Positions 34,287 through 44,800 are shown, counted from the stretch's first letter. The stretch: DNA of 64,000 bases from Saprospiraceae bacterium (GCA_027488935.1 JAIYAP010000027.1:43607-107606), one strand, 5' to 3'. Notes: generated by a model from the letters alone, not told the origin. Translations and numbers: made by a program.

Positions 34287-35174
34287 ATGAAAACGACCCT
34301 TTTCCTCACAGTCATGTTGGTTATGGCTGTTGGCATTGCTCCTCTTTCCTTGCGCGCTCAAGATATAGCATCTGATAGCACCGGCTTAGATGGCGATCAT
34401 TTCAGCCTCGAAGGAGCCTTGGCATTTTTCAAAAAAGCGGAATCGCTCGAAGATTTTGAAAAAATGCTCAACAAAGAAAACAATGAAGTCAACAACCTGG
34501 ATTTAAATGAAGATGGCGACGTAGATTATATCCGGGTGGTAGACCACATGGAAGGTGATGTGCATGCGATCGTTTTGCAAGTACCGGTAAATGGCTCCGA
34601 ATCACAGGATGTCGCAGTAATTGAATTAGAAAAAGACGGTCCGGAAAGTGCTATTCTACAGATTATCGGCGACGAAGACCTGTATGGGGAATCCAAAATT
34701 GCAGAGCCATTTGAGGAAGAAACCACCAAAACCAATGGACGAAATGGCCCAGCGATGGGAAATATGCCTGTGCGCATTGTAGTAAATGTGTGGTTATGGC
34801 CTTCGGTTCGTTTTGTATACCGCCCTGCATACCGAGTATATGTATCTCCTTGGCGCTGGGGTGTTTATCCTACATGGTATCGTCCATTCCGCCCACGTCC
34901 CTGGGGTGTTTATCGAGTAGGCATCCGGCCTTACCGTGCGCACTACACCGTTGTCAGCACACGCCGAGTGGTACGTGCAAGACCGGTTTATGCGCCACAT
35001 CGCGCGCATGCAACGGTTGTTCATACGCGCACGACTACCAAAGTGAAAGGCCCGCGTGGCGGAACGGTTAAAAAAACAACCACCTCTACCACCGTACGTG
35101 GCAAACATGGTGGCGTAAAGAAACAAAAGACCACTACGACCAAAGCCCGAAGGGGCGGCCGGGGCCGGCACTAA
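34287..35174 (+). CDS. Exported protein with acidic N-terminal half and basic repeat-rich tail
   Basis: 295 residues from ATG (MKTTLFLTVMLVMAVG); earlier in-frame TTG and ATG codons would hide the signal peptide. Signal peptide 1-25 (LRAQ). Residues 35-150 form an acidic domain seen in many Bacteroidota proteins (NLDLNEDGDVDYIRVVDHME, VAVIELEKDGPESAILQIIG). The second half is rich in Arg, Tyr, Trp and Pro, and ends in Thr/Lys- and Gly/Arg-rich runs (TTSTTVRGKHGG, RRGGRGRH). The pI split suggests binding of anionic polymer or nucleic acid outside the cytoplasm. Function unknown. Confidence 0.75.
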   Translation: MKTTLFLTVMLVMAVGIAPLSLRAQDIASDSTGLDGDHFSLEGALAFFKKAESLEDFEKMLNKENNEVNNLDLNEDGDVDYIRVVDHMEGDVHAIVLQVPVNGSESQDVAVIELEKDGPESAILQIIGDEDLYGESKIAEPFEEETTKTNGRNGPAMGNMPVRIVVNVWLWPSVRFVYRPAYRVYVSPWRWGVYPTWYRPFRPRPWGVYRVGIRPYRAHYTVVSTRRVVRARPVYAPHRAHATVVHTRTTTKVKGPRGGTVKKTTTSTTVRGKHGGVKKQKTTTTKARRGGRGRH

Positions 35175-35178
35175 GAGA

Positions 35179-35252
35179 TTTAGACTTCCCAGGTCTTAAA
35201 GACCTGGGAAGTCTAAAGACCTGGGAAGTCTTCAAGACCTAGAAAGTCTAAC
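35179..35252. repeat. Palindromic repeat array at the 3' end of truB
   Basis: A 39-bp palindrome (19-bp arms at 35179-35197 and 35199-35217 around one A) with core GACTTCCCAGGTCTT is followed by two further half-sites (AGACCTGGGAAGTCTT and AAGACCTAGAAAGTCTAA). The last half-site overlaps the end of truB and supplies its stop codon. It is the same family as the palindrome at 34096-34172. Confidence 0.85.
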
Positions 35253-36035
35253 TACCTCAACCAAATCCTCCAACACCCAGGCATTCTCAATCGAAAACCC
35301 GCCCGTTCGAGTGCGTCGGAGTCCACTAAGGTATGCGCCCGAACCTGCGGCAGCCCCCACATCAAAGGCCAACGAACGAATATAAGTACCCTTGCCGCAA
35401 TGCACTTCAAAATCGGCCTGCATGCCCGCTGCATAATCAGGGTAAAGGTGTATTTCAGCCCCTTTAGCGCTCACAATGCGGTGTTCTGAAACGGGTTGTG
35501 GTACGGGTCGCAGGGGAAATATTTCAAAACGGTCTATTTGAACCGTGCGGGGTTCTATTTCTACCACTTCACCAGTCCGTGCGTTTTTATACATCCTTTT
35601 ACCATCTACTTTCACAGCCGAGTACATGGGTGGCACTTGCTGAATAGTCCCGATAAACGGTTGTTTTACCGCATTCAGTAAGCCATCATTCAGGTGTTCG
35701 GTTGGGTAGAACGTATCCGCGGGTTTTTCTAAATCATAAGAAGCCGTACTGGCACCAAAGGTAAAAGTACCCGTGTAGGCCTTCGCCATCGCCTGAAATT
35801 CGTCGATCCGTTTGGTGTAATCGCCTACACAAATCACCAGCAAACCTGTTGCAAGCGGATCGAGCGTGCCAGCATGCCCCACTTTCAATTTTTTATTATC
35901 TAAGCGTTGTTTTAAATGATGCCGCACTTTATTAACAACATCAAAAGAGGTCCAACCCAGCGGTTTATCAATTAGAATGACCGCGCCTTTCGGAAAGGGA
36001 TCAGGAAAGGCTGTATTTTTGGCAAATAAAAACAT
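35232..36035 (-). CDS. truB: tRNA pseudouridine(55) synthase
   Basis: 267 residues. Catalytic D59 in VGHAGTLDPLATGLLVICVG, KPLGWTSFDVVNKVR at 24-38, and VPPMYSAVKVDGKRMYKNAR: all TruB signatures. It makes pseudouridine 55 in the T loop of tRNA. The final residues (RLSRS) and the stop codon are encoded by the palindromic repeat, so the natural C-terminus has probably been replaced or extended by a few residues. It precedes no obvious translation operon (no rbfA or ribF here). ATG start. The SGNH hydrolase gene lies 24 bp upstream on the same strand. Confidence 0.95.
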   Translation of the reverse strand: MFLFAKNTAFPDPFPKGAVILIDKPLGWTSFDVVNKVRHHLKQRLDNKKLKVGHAGTLDPLATGLLVICVGDYTKRIDEFQAMAKAYTGTFTFGASTASYDLEKPADTFYPTEHLNDGLLNAVKQPFIGTIQQVPPMYSAVKVDGKRMYKNARTGEVVEIEPRTVQIDRFEIFPLRPVPQPVSEHRIVSAKGAEIHLYPDYAAGMQADFEVHCGKGTYIRSLAFDVGAAAGSGAYLSGLRRTRTGGFSIENAWVLEDLVEVVRLSRS

Positions 36036-36059
36036 ACAATCGCAGCGCGCCTGCTTAAT

Positions 36060-36722
36060 TTACAAATAAGGAAGCATCAATTGCGCCAGTAGCTGGTTCC
36101 CTTTTTCATTCAAATGCACCCCATCGGTGGTCAGTATGCCGCTTTCCTGATTCTTCAGGTTATGCAGCAGGTTATAATCCAAAAAGGCCTTCCGTAAATC
36201 GACTACAGGCAAACCACTTTTTTGGGCGATATCCCGGATTAATTGGGAGTATTGGTTCAATTCGCCATCCATAGGATTGCTGAAATCCGTTTTCTCGCCG
36301 ATACAAGCGGGGGTACACAACACAACGCGCGCTCCATTTCGGATAATTTTTTGAATCAAGGCTTCATAAAATTGCACAAACTTGGGCGCATCCGTGCCCG
36401 TGCCAAAACTCCGTTTGTGCCAAACATCATTTACCCCCACATACAAAAATACCAGGTCTGGCTTTTTATCCAATACATCGGGCTCCAAACGCAAAAACAG
36501 GTCATATACTTTATTGCCGCCAATACCCGCGCCAATTAACTCATATTCAGGTGCCTTGTTTTTTTGCACCAGACTATCATTAATCTGTGCAATATACCCA
36601 CCCGGTTGAACACCCGCCTGGGTGATACTGTCGCCAAAAAAAACGACGCGGGTTGTTTTACTCCGAAAGGATAACATAAAAATGCTGAACAGGAGGAGGT
36701 TAAATGCAAAAAAGCGCATCAT
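36060..36722 (-). CDS. SGNH/GDSL hydrolase, exported
   Basis: 220 residues from the ATG pair at 36722/36719 (MMRFFAFNLLLFS). A GTG start 14 codons earlier would lie in a repeat element and is not accepted. Signal or anchor segment 1-20. Block I VVFFGDSITQAG (Ser nucleophile), block II GIGGNKVYDL, block III YVGVNDVWH, block V DGVHLNEKG. These are the four SGNH motifs, so it is an esterase, perhaps an acetylhydrolase of sugars or lipids, acting in the periplasm. It lies 24 bp before truB and may share its message. Confidence 0.85.
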   Translation of the reverse strand: MMRFFAFNLLLFSIFMLSFRSKTTRVVFFGDSITQAGVQPGGYIAQINDSLVQKNKAPEYELIGAGIGGNKVYDLFLRLEPDVLDKKPDLVFLYVGVNDVWHKRSFGTGTDAPKFVQFYEALIQKIIRNGARVVLCTPACIGEKTDFSNPMDGELNQYSQLIRDIAQKSGLPVVDLRKAFLDYNLLHNLKNQESGILTTDGVHLNEKGNQLLAQLMLPYL

Positions 36723-36737
36723 GCTAAAAAAAGTTAA

Positions 36738-36774
36738 TAGACTTGTCGCTTTACTTCCCACCACAACAAGTCTA
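36738..36774. repeat. Intergenic inverted repeat, TAGACTTGT type, copy 1
   Basis: Arms TAGACTTGT (36738-36746) and ACAAGTCTA (36766-36774). On the minus strand the interior reads GTGGTGGGAAGTAAAGCG and closely matches the element at 47366-47427. It lies between the SGNH hydrolase start and the RNase P RNA 3' end. Confidence 0.6.
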
Positions 36775-36787
36775 ATGTTAAAAAAAA

Positions 36788-37254
36788 CTACAGACCTATA
36801 AGCCGGATTCTGTCTGCCGCGATTGCTCGAAACAGCTCTGCCATTTATCTGGACCAGTCATCACTGACAGGTTCTGTTCTGCCTACCCCCCTTGATGCAA
36901 TTCCATACGAAACTGCTGCGTGCGAGCAACACACACCCGATGACCTCGAAAGATCACCCGACCCAAGGTGTACATGGCATTTCAACCCGCAAGGTTTATC
37001 CGCCCCGACCGTTGCCGACCAGCGCCGTGCGCTCTTACCGCACATTTTCACCCTTACCCTGTTTCAATCTGTTTTACACAGACTGTTTCAGGGCGGTTAT
37101 TTTCTGTGACACTTGCTATGCCTGCCTGTTTTCACCCCAAGGTGACACCAAACAAACTCCACCCGTTAGGTGGTGCGGTGCTCTAAGTTGTCCGGACTTT
37201 CCTCCCCGCTTTTCCCAAAATCGGAAAATGCAAAGGCGGCAGAGCGGTCTGTAG
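36788..37254 (-). ncRNA. rnpB: RNase P RNA
   Basis: On the minus strand the RNA opens with CUACAGACCGCUCUGCCGCC, carries the universal GGAGGAAAGUCCGG block (J-type core near 37197-37207), and closes with AGAAUCCGGCUUAUAGGUCUGU. The first and last nine bases pair perfectly as helix P1 (CUACAGACC / GGUCUGUAG). A T8 run follows directly. It is the ribozyme subunit that trims tRNA 5' ends. A TTTATTTG box at 37271-37264, 9 bp upstream of the 5' end, is a likely -7 element (one mismatch to TAnnTTTG). Size about 467 nt, slightly large for the type. Confidence 0.95.
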
Positions 37255-37501
37255 TTCAAAATTCAAATAAAAACAAGGCTTTGGTCGTTTCATGGACTAA
37301 AATTTATAAATGTATAAATTTGACACCTTGTATGACCTAAAGATTAAAAACAAATGAATTATGTCATAAATCATGGGTTACTTTTGCAAAGGTCGATAAA
37401 AACACCCTATTTTGCAGGCCATCAGACAATCTATTTTGTTTTGTCCGATTTTTGACATATCCTTTTTATACGAATAGAGAATTTTAACCGTCCATTCAGT
37501 A

Positions 37502-37530
37502 TTGGCGTAAACTTTGTTCTCCTACTTTTG
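37502..37530 (+). promoter_or_regulatory. Promoter of the giant sensor kinase gene
   Basis: TTG at 37502-37504, an 18-bp spacer and TACTTTTG at 37523-37530. An 8-bp-arm palindrome (CCGAAGGA T TCCTTCGG, 37531-37547) starts right after the -7 box and could be an operator or leader hairpin. The remaining 317-bp gap to rnpB holds only the rnpB promoter region. Confidence 0.65.
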
Positions 37531-37571
37531 CCGAAGGATTCCTTCGGGATAATCCCACAAGTATTACCCGT

Positions 37572-40500
37572 ATGATGATTAAACGAGTGCTCCTTTATGG
37601 TGTAGTGTTAGCAATCCTGTTGATGGTTGCTGTCAGTGCGGGACAGTGGGACAAAGATACTGCAGTCTTACAACAGCATGCCGACGAAATATCCCTGTTT
37701 TGTTCGGAACAGGAAATGCTTGCCCAAAATTGGCTAAAAGTACATCCAACACCTACGCCCGCTGATTTCGCTACCCAATCGAACCAAGCATATACCATTT
37801 TACAGCATCATGCCGATTCGCTGCTTTTTTGGTCCAATACCCGCGTTTTACCTAGTCCAAAAGAATTAAAAAGCCTAGAAGCCAACAGCGACCGGCAGGT
37901 TTTGAACTTGCCTTTGGGCTGGTTTATGGCAGTTTCCACCCGCAATAATTCGACCAAGACCACCATCCTGGTGCCGATTCGCTACGCCCTGGATGCTCAA
38001 GTGCAGCATCCATTTCCTGCCGACGCTTCGATTTTAAATAATATTACGATCAGTACGGAAAAAACGGAATTCGCAATTCGGGTTGGGAACAAAGACCTTT
38101 GTTGGCTTGATTCAGATGGCACGGTGCAGTCTAGTTGGTTACAATGGATTAAATTGTTGGCCAGTTTGCTCTTTGTTGGCGTATTATTGGTGTTAATTGA
38201 CCGCACAACAGATTGGCTTAATGCACAATTTGGGAACATAGCAGGCGTCTTGCTGCCTTTAGCACTAGTGCTTGCCTTTATTGGCTTCAACCTAAAATGG
38301 AACATTACGGGCCAGCAGTTTGGAAGTTTGCCCTTATTTGAACCGGTTTTTAAGGATGCTTCCTGGCTAGGACAATCCCTGGGAGATATGTTATGCCACA
38401 TTGGGTTGGTCGTTTGGTTGATCCTTATTTTCCATCGGGCTTTTCAGGTGATTTATATTTCTACCAAACAGCCCGTTTTGTTACAAGTATTGGCTGGTAC
38501 AGGCTACTTGCTCAACATGTGCAGCATTCCGCTGAGCGTGGCTGTTTTTCGCAGGCTGGCGATGCAGGAGCGCATTAATTTTAATTTTAATGACCTGCTC
38601 AACCTGGATTCGTACAGTTTACTGGCTGGGCTGGGGGTAATTTTGTTGTTGTTGGGGCTGTTTTTATTCAATCACCGTATAGCGTTGATGTTGCAGCAAA
38701 GTGGGTTGTCGCGTGTGCAGCGTATAAGATCGCTTGGAGCTGCGGGCTTGGCGTTTTCTATTTGTTGTGCAATCTGGCCAGATGGTTTTGCATTGTCTTT
38801 TTTAATTGTTGCCTTTTTCGGAGTTTTATACGCCATTTTGCTCGATGTTTTTGTGCATTGGGAGCAACCTGGTTTTGGTTGGATTATCCTATGGATGTTG
38901 TTTTTTGCATTTTTTACGTCTTTCTTTTTGTATCAATACAATGCATTAAAAGGACAATCAGAGCGTATCGCCTATGCAGAAGCACTTGCTGAACCAAGGG
39001 ATATCATGGGGGCCGAAGTGCTGTTAAAGGAAGTATATGCAGCGATGTTGCCCGATTCACAGCAACTCAACATCTTGCTTAAGCCCTGGCCCTTCAAAGC
39101 GGCGGAGGCAACGGCACACAATTATTTCAATCAATTTATTTTTAAGAAAAATTACCTGTTTCAACATTACAGGCTCAATGTTTTTGCTTTTGACAAAGAG
39201 CAGCAACCGATGCTTTTGGGCCAAACCGGTAATTATGAACTGATTGTACAAAAAAACTGGGAACAAGGCAAGGCCCTGGAAAATGCACCGGGCATTCGGT
39301 ATTACCATGATCAGGAAGGCAAATTTCGGTATATGCTGCAACTTTCGGCATTCCGAATGGGCGATCCTACCCAACCAGCACGGGTGTTTTGCTTCTTCGA
39401 CCACGACTATCCGACACCTACGCAGGTGTATGCACAACTGTTTTATAATACGCCCTATAAAAATCTATACAACCTAGGTCAATATGATTTTGCTGTATTG
39501 CAAAACAAAAAACTGGTTGTAGAACAAGGGCAGGTCAACTTTGGCGTGCTGGAAACACCCAGTGCGAACGGCACTGCTGTAATGGTAAAAAGCACTGACC
39601 CCACGCGTTTAGACGCAGTATATAAAAGTGTAGATGGCCAAACGGTTGCCAGTGTAGGCAGAAGGCTGGGTGGCTGGTACAAACAGATTTACCTGTTTTC
39701 TATTTTATTTACCATTGGTGCGCTGTTTTTATTTTTGTTGGCCTTGTTAAATGCATACCTCGGGTTTTTACCCGAATATTTTAAATTTAAATTAAGTGTA
39801 GGTGGCTCTTTGGCGCGCCGGATACACTTCTGGAATGTTAGTTTGATGGGGGGCGCGTTTTTAGTCATTGGTTTGATGACATACCTGCATTTTACGGCGG
39901 TATCAAAAGAGTCGGAGCGTGCAAACCTCGATTATCGAACGGAAGCAGTACTGGCAAATCTCAAAACCCAGTTGCTTAACACGACCCTTTCGGCCGATAG
40001 CATGCGCAAAACACTGCCGCGGACCTTATCTACCATGGCTGCCAGTTTGTCGATGGATGCTAATTTGTATGGACAAAACGGTGATTTGTTATTTACGACG
40101 CAAAAAGACCTGGCGGGTTTAGCGATACTGCCGAACAAAATGAATGCAGCGGCTTATGAAAGCCTGCGCAACAGTTCCCAGCCAGAACGCGTTGAACCGG
40201 AACAGGTGGCCGGTTTCAAATTTTTTACCAAGTATATGCCCCTGCGCAATGGGCAAAACCAACTTTTGGGCTATTTAGGAATACCTTACCAGTTAAGCGA
40301 AACCAAGGCTGGGCCAGAAGTATCGGATTTTATTGGCATTTTGGCCAGTTTATATGTGTTTCTGCTCCTGATCGCCTATGTCGTAACGCTGCTATTGGCG
40401 CGTTCCATCATCAAACCCGTGCGCCTGATTTCGGATAAAATACGGCTCCTGCGCCTCGAAGATAAAAATGAACCTCTAGAATACGATGGCGACCCAGAAG

Positions 40501-41261
40501 ATGAATTGCGTATCCTGGTAGACCGCTATAATACCATGGTGGATAAACTGGAGGATTCAAAAGTGCAAATGATTCGGCTCGAACGCGAAGGCGCATGGCG
40601 CGAAATGGCACGCCAGGTAGCACACGATATCAAAAATCCGCTTACTACCATGAAACTCTCCATGCAACAATTGGAGCGCGTTTCTTCTGATCCGGAGCAG
40701 GCCGCAGCATACTTGCGCAAGGCCATCACCCGTTTGATTGAACAAATTGACTCTTTGGCACAGATTGCCTCCGAATTCTCCATGTTCGCCAACTTGGATA
40801 TTCGTGAAAAACATGATATGGTGCTCAATGAAGTGGTCGAAAATGTACACGACCTGTTCAGTGAACAAAAAAATGTCGACCTTGATTTGACGTTGCCGAA
40901 TGAGCGATTCCATATTTTGGGTGATAAAAACCACCTCATTCGGGTGTTTAATAACTTGGTAATCAATGCAATACAAGCAATTCCTTCCGATCGGCGTGGA
41001 CAGATACGGGTGTCACTATATCGGCGGGATAAGATGGCCGTGGTACAAATAGGCGACAATGGTGGCGGTATTCCAGCGGAAATTCAGCAACGGGTATTTG
41101 AACCCAACTTTACGACGAAGACTTCCGGCAGCGGCTTGGGCTTAGCGATTTGCAAAAAAATTATTGAACAGCACGACGGGGATATTCATTTTGAAACCAT
41201 TGAAAATCAAGGTACTAACTTCTTTGTTGAAATGCCTATTGCATTAACGCAAAGCAGATGA
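37572..41261 (+). CDS. Large multi-transmembrane sensor histidine kinase (NtrY-like)
   Basis: 1229 residues. One TM at 5-22, a periplasmic-looking segment to about 190, then seven or more TMs (about 195-460), a second extracellular segment (460-690), TM near 700-720, a third sensor segment (770-930), TM near 935-955, HAMP (about 955-1000), and the kinase core: phospho-acceptor H1018 in RQVAHDIKNPLTTMKL, N box NHLIRVFNNLVINAIQAIP, G boxes VVQIGDNGGGIP and GSGLGLAICKKIIEQHDG. The layout (two or three exported sensor parts plus a TM bundle) is known in Bacteroidota NtrY-like kinases. No response regulator is adjacent. The stop overlaps the next ATG by 4 bp, linking it to the metal-efflux locus. 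Confidence 0.9.
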   Translation: MMIKRVLLYGVVLAILLMVAVSAGQWDKDTAVLQQHADEISLFCSEQEMLAQNWLKVHPTPTPADFATQSNQAYTILQHHADSLLFWSNTRVLPSPKELKSLEANSDRQVLNLPLGWFMAVSTRNNSTKTTILVPIRYALDAQVQHPFPADASILNNITISTEKTEFAIRVGNKDLCWLDSDGTVQSSWLQWIKLLASLLFVGVLLVLIDRTTDWLNAQFGNIAGVLLPLALVLAFIGFNLKWNITGQQFGSLPLFEPVFKDASWLGQSLGDMLCHIGLVVWLILIFHRAFQVIYISTKQPVLLQVLAGTGYLLNMCSIPLSVAVFRRLAMQERINFNFNDLLNLDSYSLLAGLGVILLLLGLFLFNHRIALMLQQSGLSRVQRIRSLGAAGLAFSICCAIWPDGFALSFLIVAFFGVLYAILLDVFVHWEQPGFGWIILWMLFFAFFTSFFLYQYNALKGQSERIAYAEALAEPRDIMGAEVLLKEVYAAMLPDSQQLNILLKPWPFKAAEATAHNYFNQFIFKKNYLFQHYRLNVFAFDKEQQPMLLGQTGNYELIVQKNWEQGKALENAPGIRYYHDQEGKFRYMLQLSAFRMGDPTQPARVFCFFDHDYPTPTQVYAQLFYNTPYKNLYNLGQYDFAVLQNKKLVVEQGQVNFGVLETPSANGTAVMVKSTDPTRLDAVYKSVDGQTVASVGRRLGGWYKQIYLFSILFTIGALFLFLLALLNAYLGFLPEYFKFKLSVGGSLARRIHFWNVSLMGGAFLVIGLMTYLHFTAVSKESERANLDYRTEAVLANLKTQLLNTTLSADSMRKTLPRTLSTMAASLSMDANLYGQNGDLLFTTQKDLAGLAILPNKMNAAAYESLRNSSQPERVEPEQVAGFKFFTKYMPLRNGQNQLLGYLGIPYQLSETKAGPEVSDFIGILASLYVFLLLIAYVVTLLLARSIIKPVRLISDKIRLLRLEDKNEPLEYDGDPEDELRILVDRYNTMVDKLEDSKVQMIRLEREGAWREMARQVAHDIKNPLTTMKLSMQQLERVSSDPEQAAAYLRKAITRLIEQIDSLAQIASEFSMFANLDIREKHDMVLNEVVENVHDLFSEQKNVDLDLTLPNERFHILGDKNHLIRVFNNLVINAIQAIPSDRRGQIRVSLYRRDKMAVVQIGDNGGGIPAEIQQRVFEPNFTTKTSGSGLGLAICKKIIEQHDGDIHFETIENQGTNFFVEMPIALTQSR

Positions 41262-41710
41262 AATCACATTCTAGCAGGCTTCGTGTTGATTTTACCCTTA
41301 TTTCTTGTACATTTACAGCCGTGAAAGGTTTTTTGATTGTACTTCTGTCATTTCATTTAGCGAGCGGCGGCATCTTGTTTGCTGAGCTGGCTAAATTTCC
41401 TTTCCTTTCCCAGCATTATACGGAGCACCGTAAGTTAAATCCGGAAATAAGTTTCACACAGTTTTTGTGGATACATTATGTGGTAAATCAACACCACCAC
41501 TCCGATGGCAATAAATGCCATTCAAAGATGCCGCTCTGCTGTGTGCATTTCAGTGCCGCCGAATCTGTTTGTGCACTGCCTCCTTTGGTTGATCCTTTTT
41601 TGTTGCAATTTTGTGAGCCACGCTGCCAAAAGAGCAACTTCCCTTCCTATCAGTTTCCTTTGCTCGAAGGAACCTTGTTCGGCATTTTTCAGCCGCCTAA
41701 AATTGCCTGA
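41258..41710 (+). CDS. Small metal-locus protein of unknown function
   Basis: 150 residues from the ATG that overlaps the kinase stop (ATGA). A hydrophobic stretch near 22-42 is a likely anchor or signal; a GTG at 41321, with a promoter-like TTG-19-TACATTTA just before it, may be the true start (129 residues). The pattern LAKFPFLSQHYTEHRKLNPE followed by ISFTQFLWIHYV and a His/Cys-rich HHHSDGNKCHSKMPLCC segment is one I associate with small proteins that precede CzcCBA loci in Bacteroidota. The His/Cys cluster could bind metal. Function unknown; the context suggests metal handling. Confidence 0.7.
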   Translation: MKSHSSRLRVDFTLISCTFTAVKGFLIVLLSFHLASGGILFAELAKFPFLSQHYTEHRKLNPEISFTQFLWIHYVVNQHHHSDGNKCHSKMPLCCVHFSAAESVCALPPLVDPFLLQFCEPRCQKSNFPSYQFPLLEGTLFGIFQPPKIA

Positions 41711-41855
41711 AACAACAAATCCTGTGTTGAAAGCTGTATCGAAAAATGCACGCTTGCACGGGGTATTTGATCTGCCGTCTACGATGGCACCCTGTTTCTA
41801 AGGTCTGTCTATTTTGGCAGACACCATGCAATTTTTAATTTCTTTCTAAAGCATT

Positions 41856-44800
41856 ATGATTCAGCATATTATCCAATATGCAGTACGCAACCCTTTGTTC
41901 GTACTGCTGGGTACTTTTGCATTAATGGTGTGGGGCGGCTTTTCCTTAACGCGGCTCCCACTCGATGCAATTCCCGATGTTACCAATAATCAGGTGGTGG
42001 TGGCCACCCAGGCGCCCAATCTTTCAGCCATTGAAATGGAGCAATATGTCACCTACCCGGTCGAAATTGCCGTGCGCAACATCCCGGGCTTAGAGGGTAT
42101 TCGTTCGGTTTCCCAATTTGGTTTGAGTATTGTTACCCTTAATTTTAAAGAATCCGTCGATTTGTATTTTGCCCGGAGTCAGGTAAATGAACGCCTGCAA
42201 ACCGTGCGCAATGAAATTCCAGCCAGTTTCGGAATACCCACCATGAACCCCGTAACTACCGGGTTGGGCGAAATCTTCCAATATGTCATCAAACCAATCC
42301 AGGCATCAGACACATCCTGGTCGCTGATGGAACTGCGGGATGTGCAAGACTGGGTAGTAAAAAAACAACTCATCGGAGTGGAAGGTGTAGCCGAAATTAG
42401 TAGCTATGGTGGACATCTGAAGCAATGGCACGTAAAAGTGCGCCCCGAACAGCTCCAAAACAATGGGGTAACCTTGCAAGAAGTATTCAATGCCGTGGCT
42501 TCGGGCAACGAAAATACGGGTGCTGCCTATATTGAAAAAGATGCCCGCAATTACTTTATCCGGGGTTTAGGGGTAGCAAAAGGCAAAAATGATTTGGAAC
42601 AGACGCTGGTAAAAGTGAACCAGGGTGTGCCCGTTTTGGTCAAAGATGTCGCCGATATTGAGGAAGGGAGTGCCATCCGATACGGGGCGCTTACCCAAAA
42701 TGATCAGGAAGCCGTGGGTGGAATTGTTTTAATGCTCAAAGGCGCTAATTCCCGACAGGTGGTGGTCAATGTTAAAGAACGCCTTAAAATCGTGGAAAAA
42801 AGTTTGCCGCCAGGTTTGAAAATCGAATCCTTTCTCGATCGAGAATTGCTGATAGACCGAGCCGTAGCAACCGTGAGTCGCAACCTGATGGAAGGTGGAT
42901 TGATCGTAATTTTTGTGTTGGTGCTCTTGCTGGGGCATTTACGCGCCGGATTAATTGTGGCGTCGGTCATTCCTTTGGCCATGCTTTTTGCCATTGGTTG
43001 CATGGTGACTTTTGGCGTTTCTGGAAACCTGATGTCCCTCGGCGCAATCGATTTCGGATTAATTGTAGATGGGGCCGTTATTATTGTAGAAAATATCATT
43101 CGACTGTTGCACGAAAGGGTAGGGGGCGACCGCAAAAAAATTGTGGAAGAAGGGGCAAGTGGGATGGCGCAATCCTCCTTTTTTGGACAAATTATTATCT
43201 TGATTGTGTATTTGCCTTTGCTGACACTTTCGGGTATAGAGGGTAAAATGTTCAAACCGATGGCACTTACGGTGGTATTTGCCTTGGCAGGTGCCGTTTT
43301 GCTTTCCTTGACGTATGTTCCGGCATTGAGTGCTATTTTGTTGAAAAAAGATCATTCAGGGCGTGAAACCTTTTCTGATCGCCTCGTGCGTGTACTGCTG
43401 CGCGTGTACAACCCAGTGATCGAATGGGCCTTGCTGTACAAGCGCTGGGTGGTGGGTATTGCCGGGGTTTTATTAATCGGGGCGTTTTTATTATTTCGGC
43501 AAATGGGCGGGGAGTTTATCCCACAACTCGATGAAGGTGATTTTGTCATCGAATTGCGCATGCTCCCAGGCACGTCACTTTCCCAAATGGTGAAAAGTGG
43601 AGAAGTCGCCAGCGCTCAAATTCTGCGCAATTTTCCTACTGAGGTGTACACGTGTACGGGTAAAATTGGTACCTCAGAGGTGCCAATAGACCCCATGAGC
43701 ATTGAAGAAATGGACATGGTACTCACCATGCACGACCGAAATACATGGCAACGCTGTAAAAATCGGGCAGATTTTGAAGCCCAACTCAAATTGGTTTTAG
43801 ATAGCATCCCCGGCATTTTTACCTCCATTCAGCAACCAATCGCCATGCGCTTCAATGAGTTGATGACGGGCGCTAAAACGGATGTCATTATTAAGGTATT
43901 AGGCAACGATCTGGAAGTCCTCGCTACAACCGCCAATCAAATTGTAAAAAACATCAACCGAATTCCTGGCGCGGTAGATGTAAGTGTCGCCAAAGCAGAG
44001 GGTTTGCCCCAAATATTCGTCGAATGGCGTCGAGATGACTTGGCGCGGTATGGCGTTTCTATTGCAGATGCCAATTTAGTACTCCGAATGGCCATGGCCG
44101 GGCAAAGAGCCGGGATAATTCTGGAAGAAAACCGCCGGTATGATGTCGTGGTCAACCTCAACTATGATGCCCAACAACCTTTGGAGGCCTTGGGTAAATT
44201 GCAGGTATTGGGCGCAAACGGGATCATGGTCCCCTTGCGCGAATTGGCAAATATTGAAATAAAAGACGGCCCTATGGCGGTATTCCGGGAAGATGGCGAA
44301 CGTTGCATTAATGTAAATTTGAATGTGCGTGGCCGTGATGTGCAATCGGTCGTAAGCGAAGTGCAGGCGGTGGTGGACCAGAAGATCAAGTTGCCCATCG
44401 GGTACCGCGTTACGTATGGGGGCCAGTTTGAAAACCTGCAAAATGCCTCGGCGCGGCTGGCACTGGTGGTTCCTGCGGCACTGTTGCTCATTTTATTGCT
44501 GCTTTACCTCAGTTTTGGCCGTGTTCGAGAGAGTTTACTCATTTTTTCGGCCATTCCATTTTCTGCAGTTGGCGGCGTATTGTCGCTTTGGTTGCGCGAT
44601 ATGCCCTTTAGTATCAGCGCCGGAGTTGGATTTATCGCCCTTTTTGGCGTAGCCGTACTCAATGGCATGGTGTTGATTGGCTATTTTAAACAACTCGAAC
44701 AGGAATTTCCGGATATAACCATTCGCGAACGGGTGCTAAAAGGCGTGTTTACCCGATTCCGGCCGGTTATTATGACTGCAACCGTGGCTTCTTTGGGCTT

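Noticed and set aside
35232..35250. Frameshift in truB near the end
   Set aside because: The frame is continuous; the odd last residues come from the inserted repeat, not from a shift.
36762..36764. GTG start giving a longer SGNH hydrolase
   Set aside because: The extension is translated from the intergenic repeat, and the ATG pair at 36719-36722 leads directly into the signal helix.
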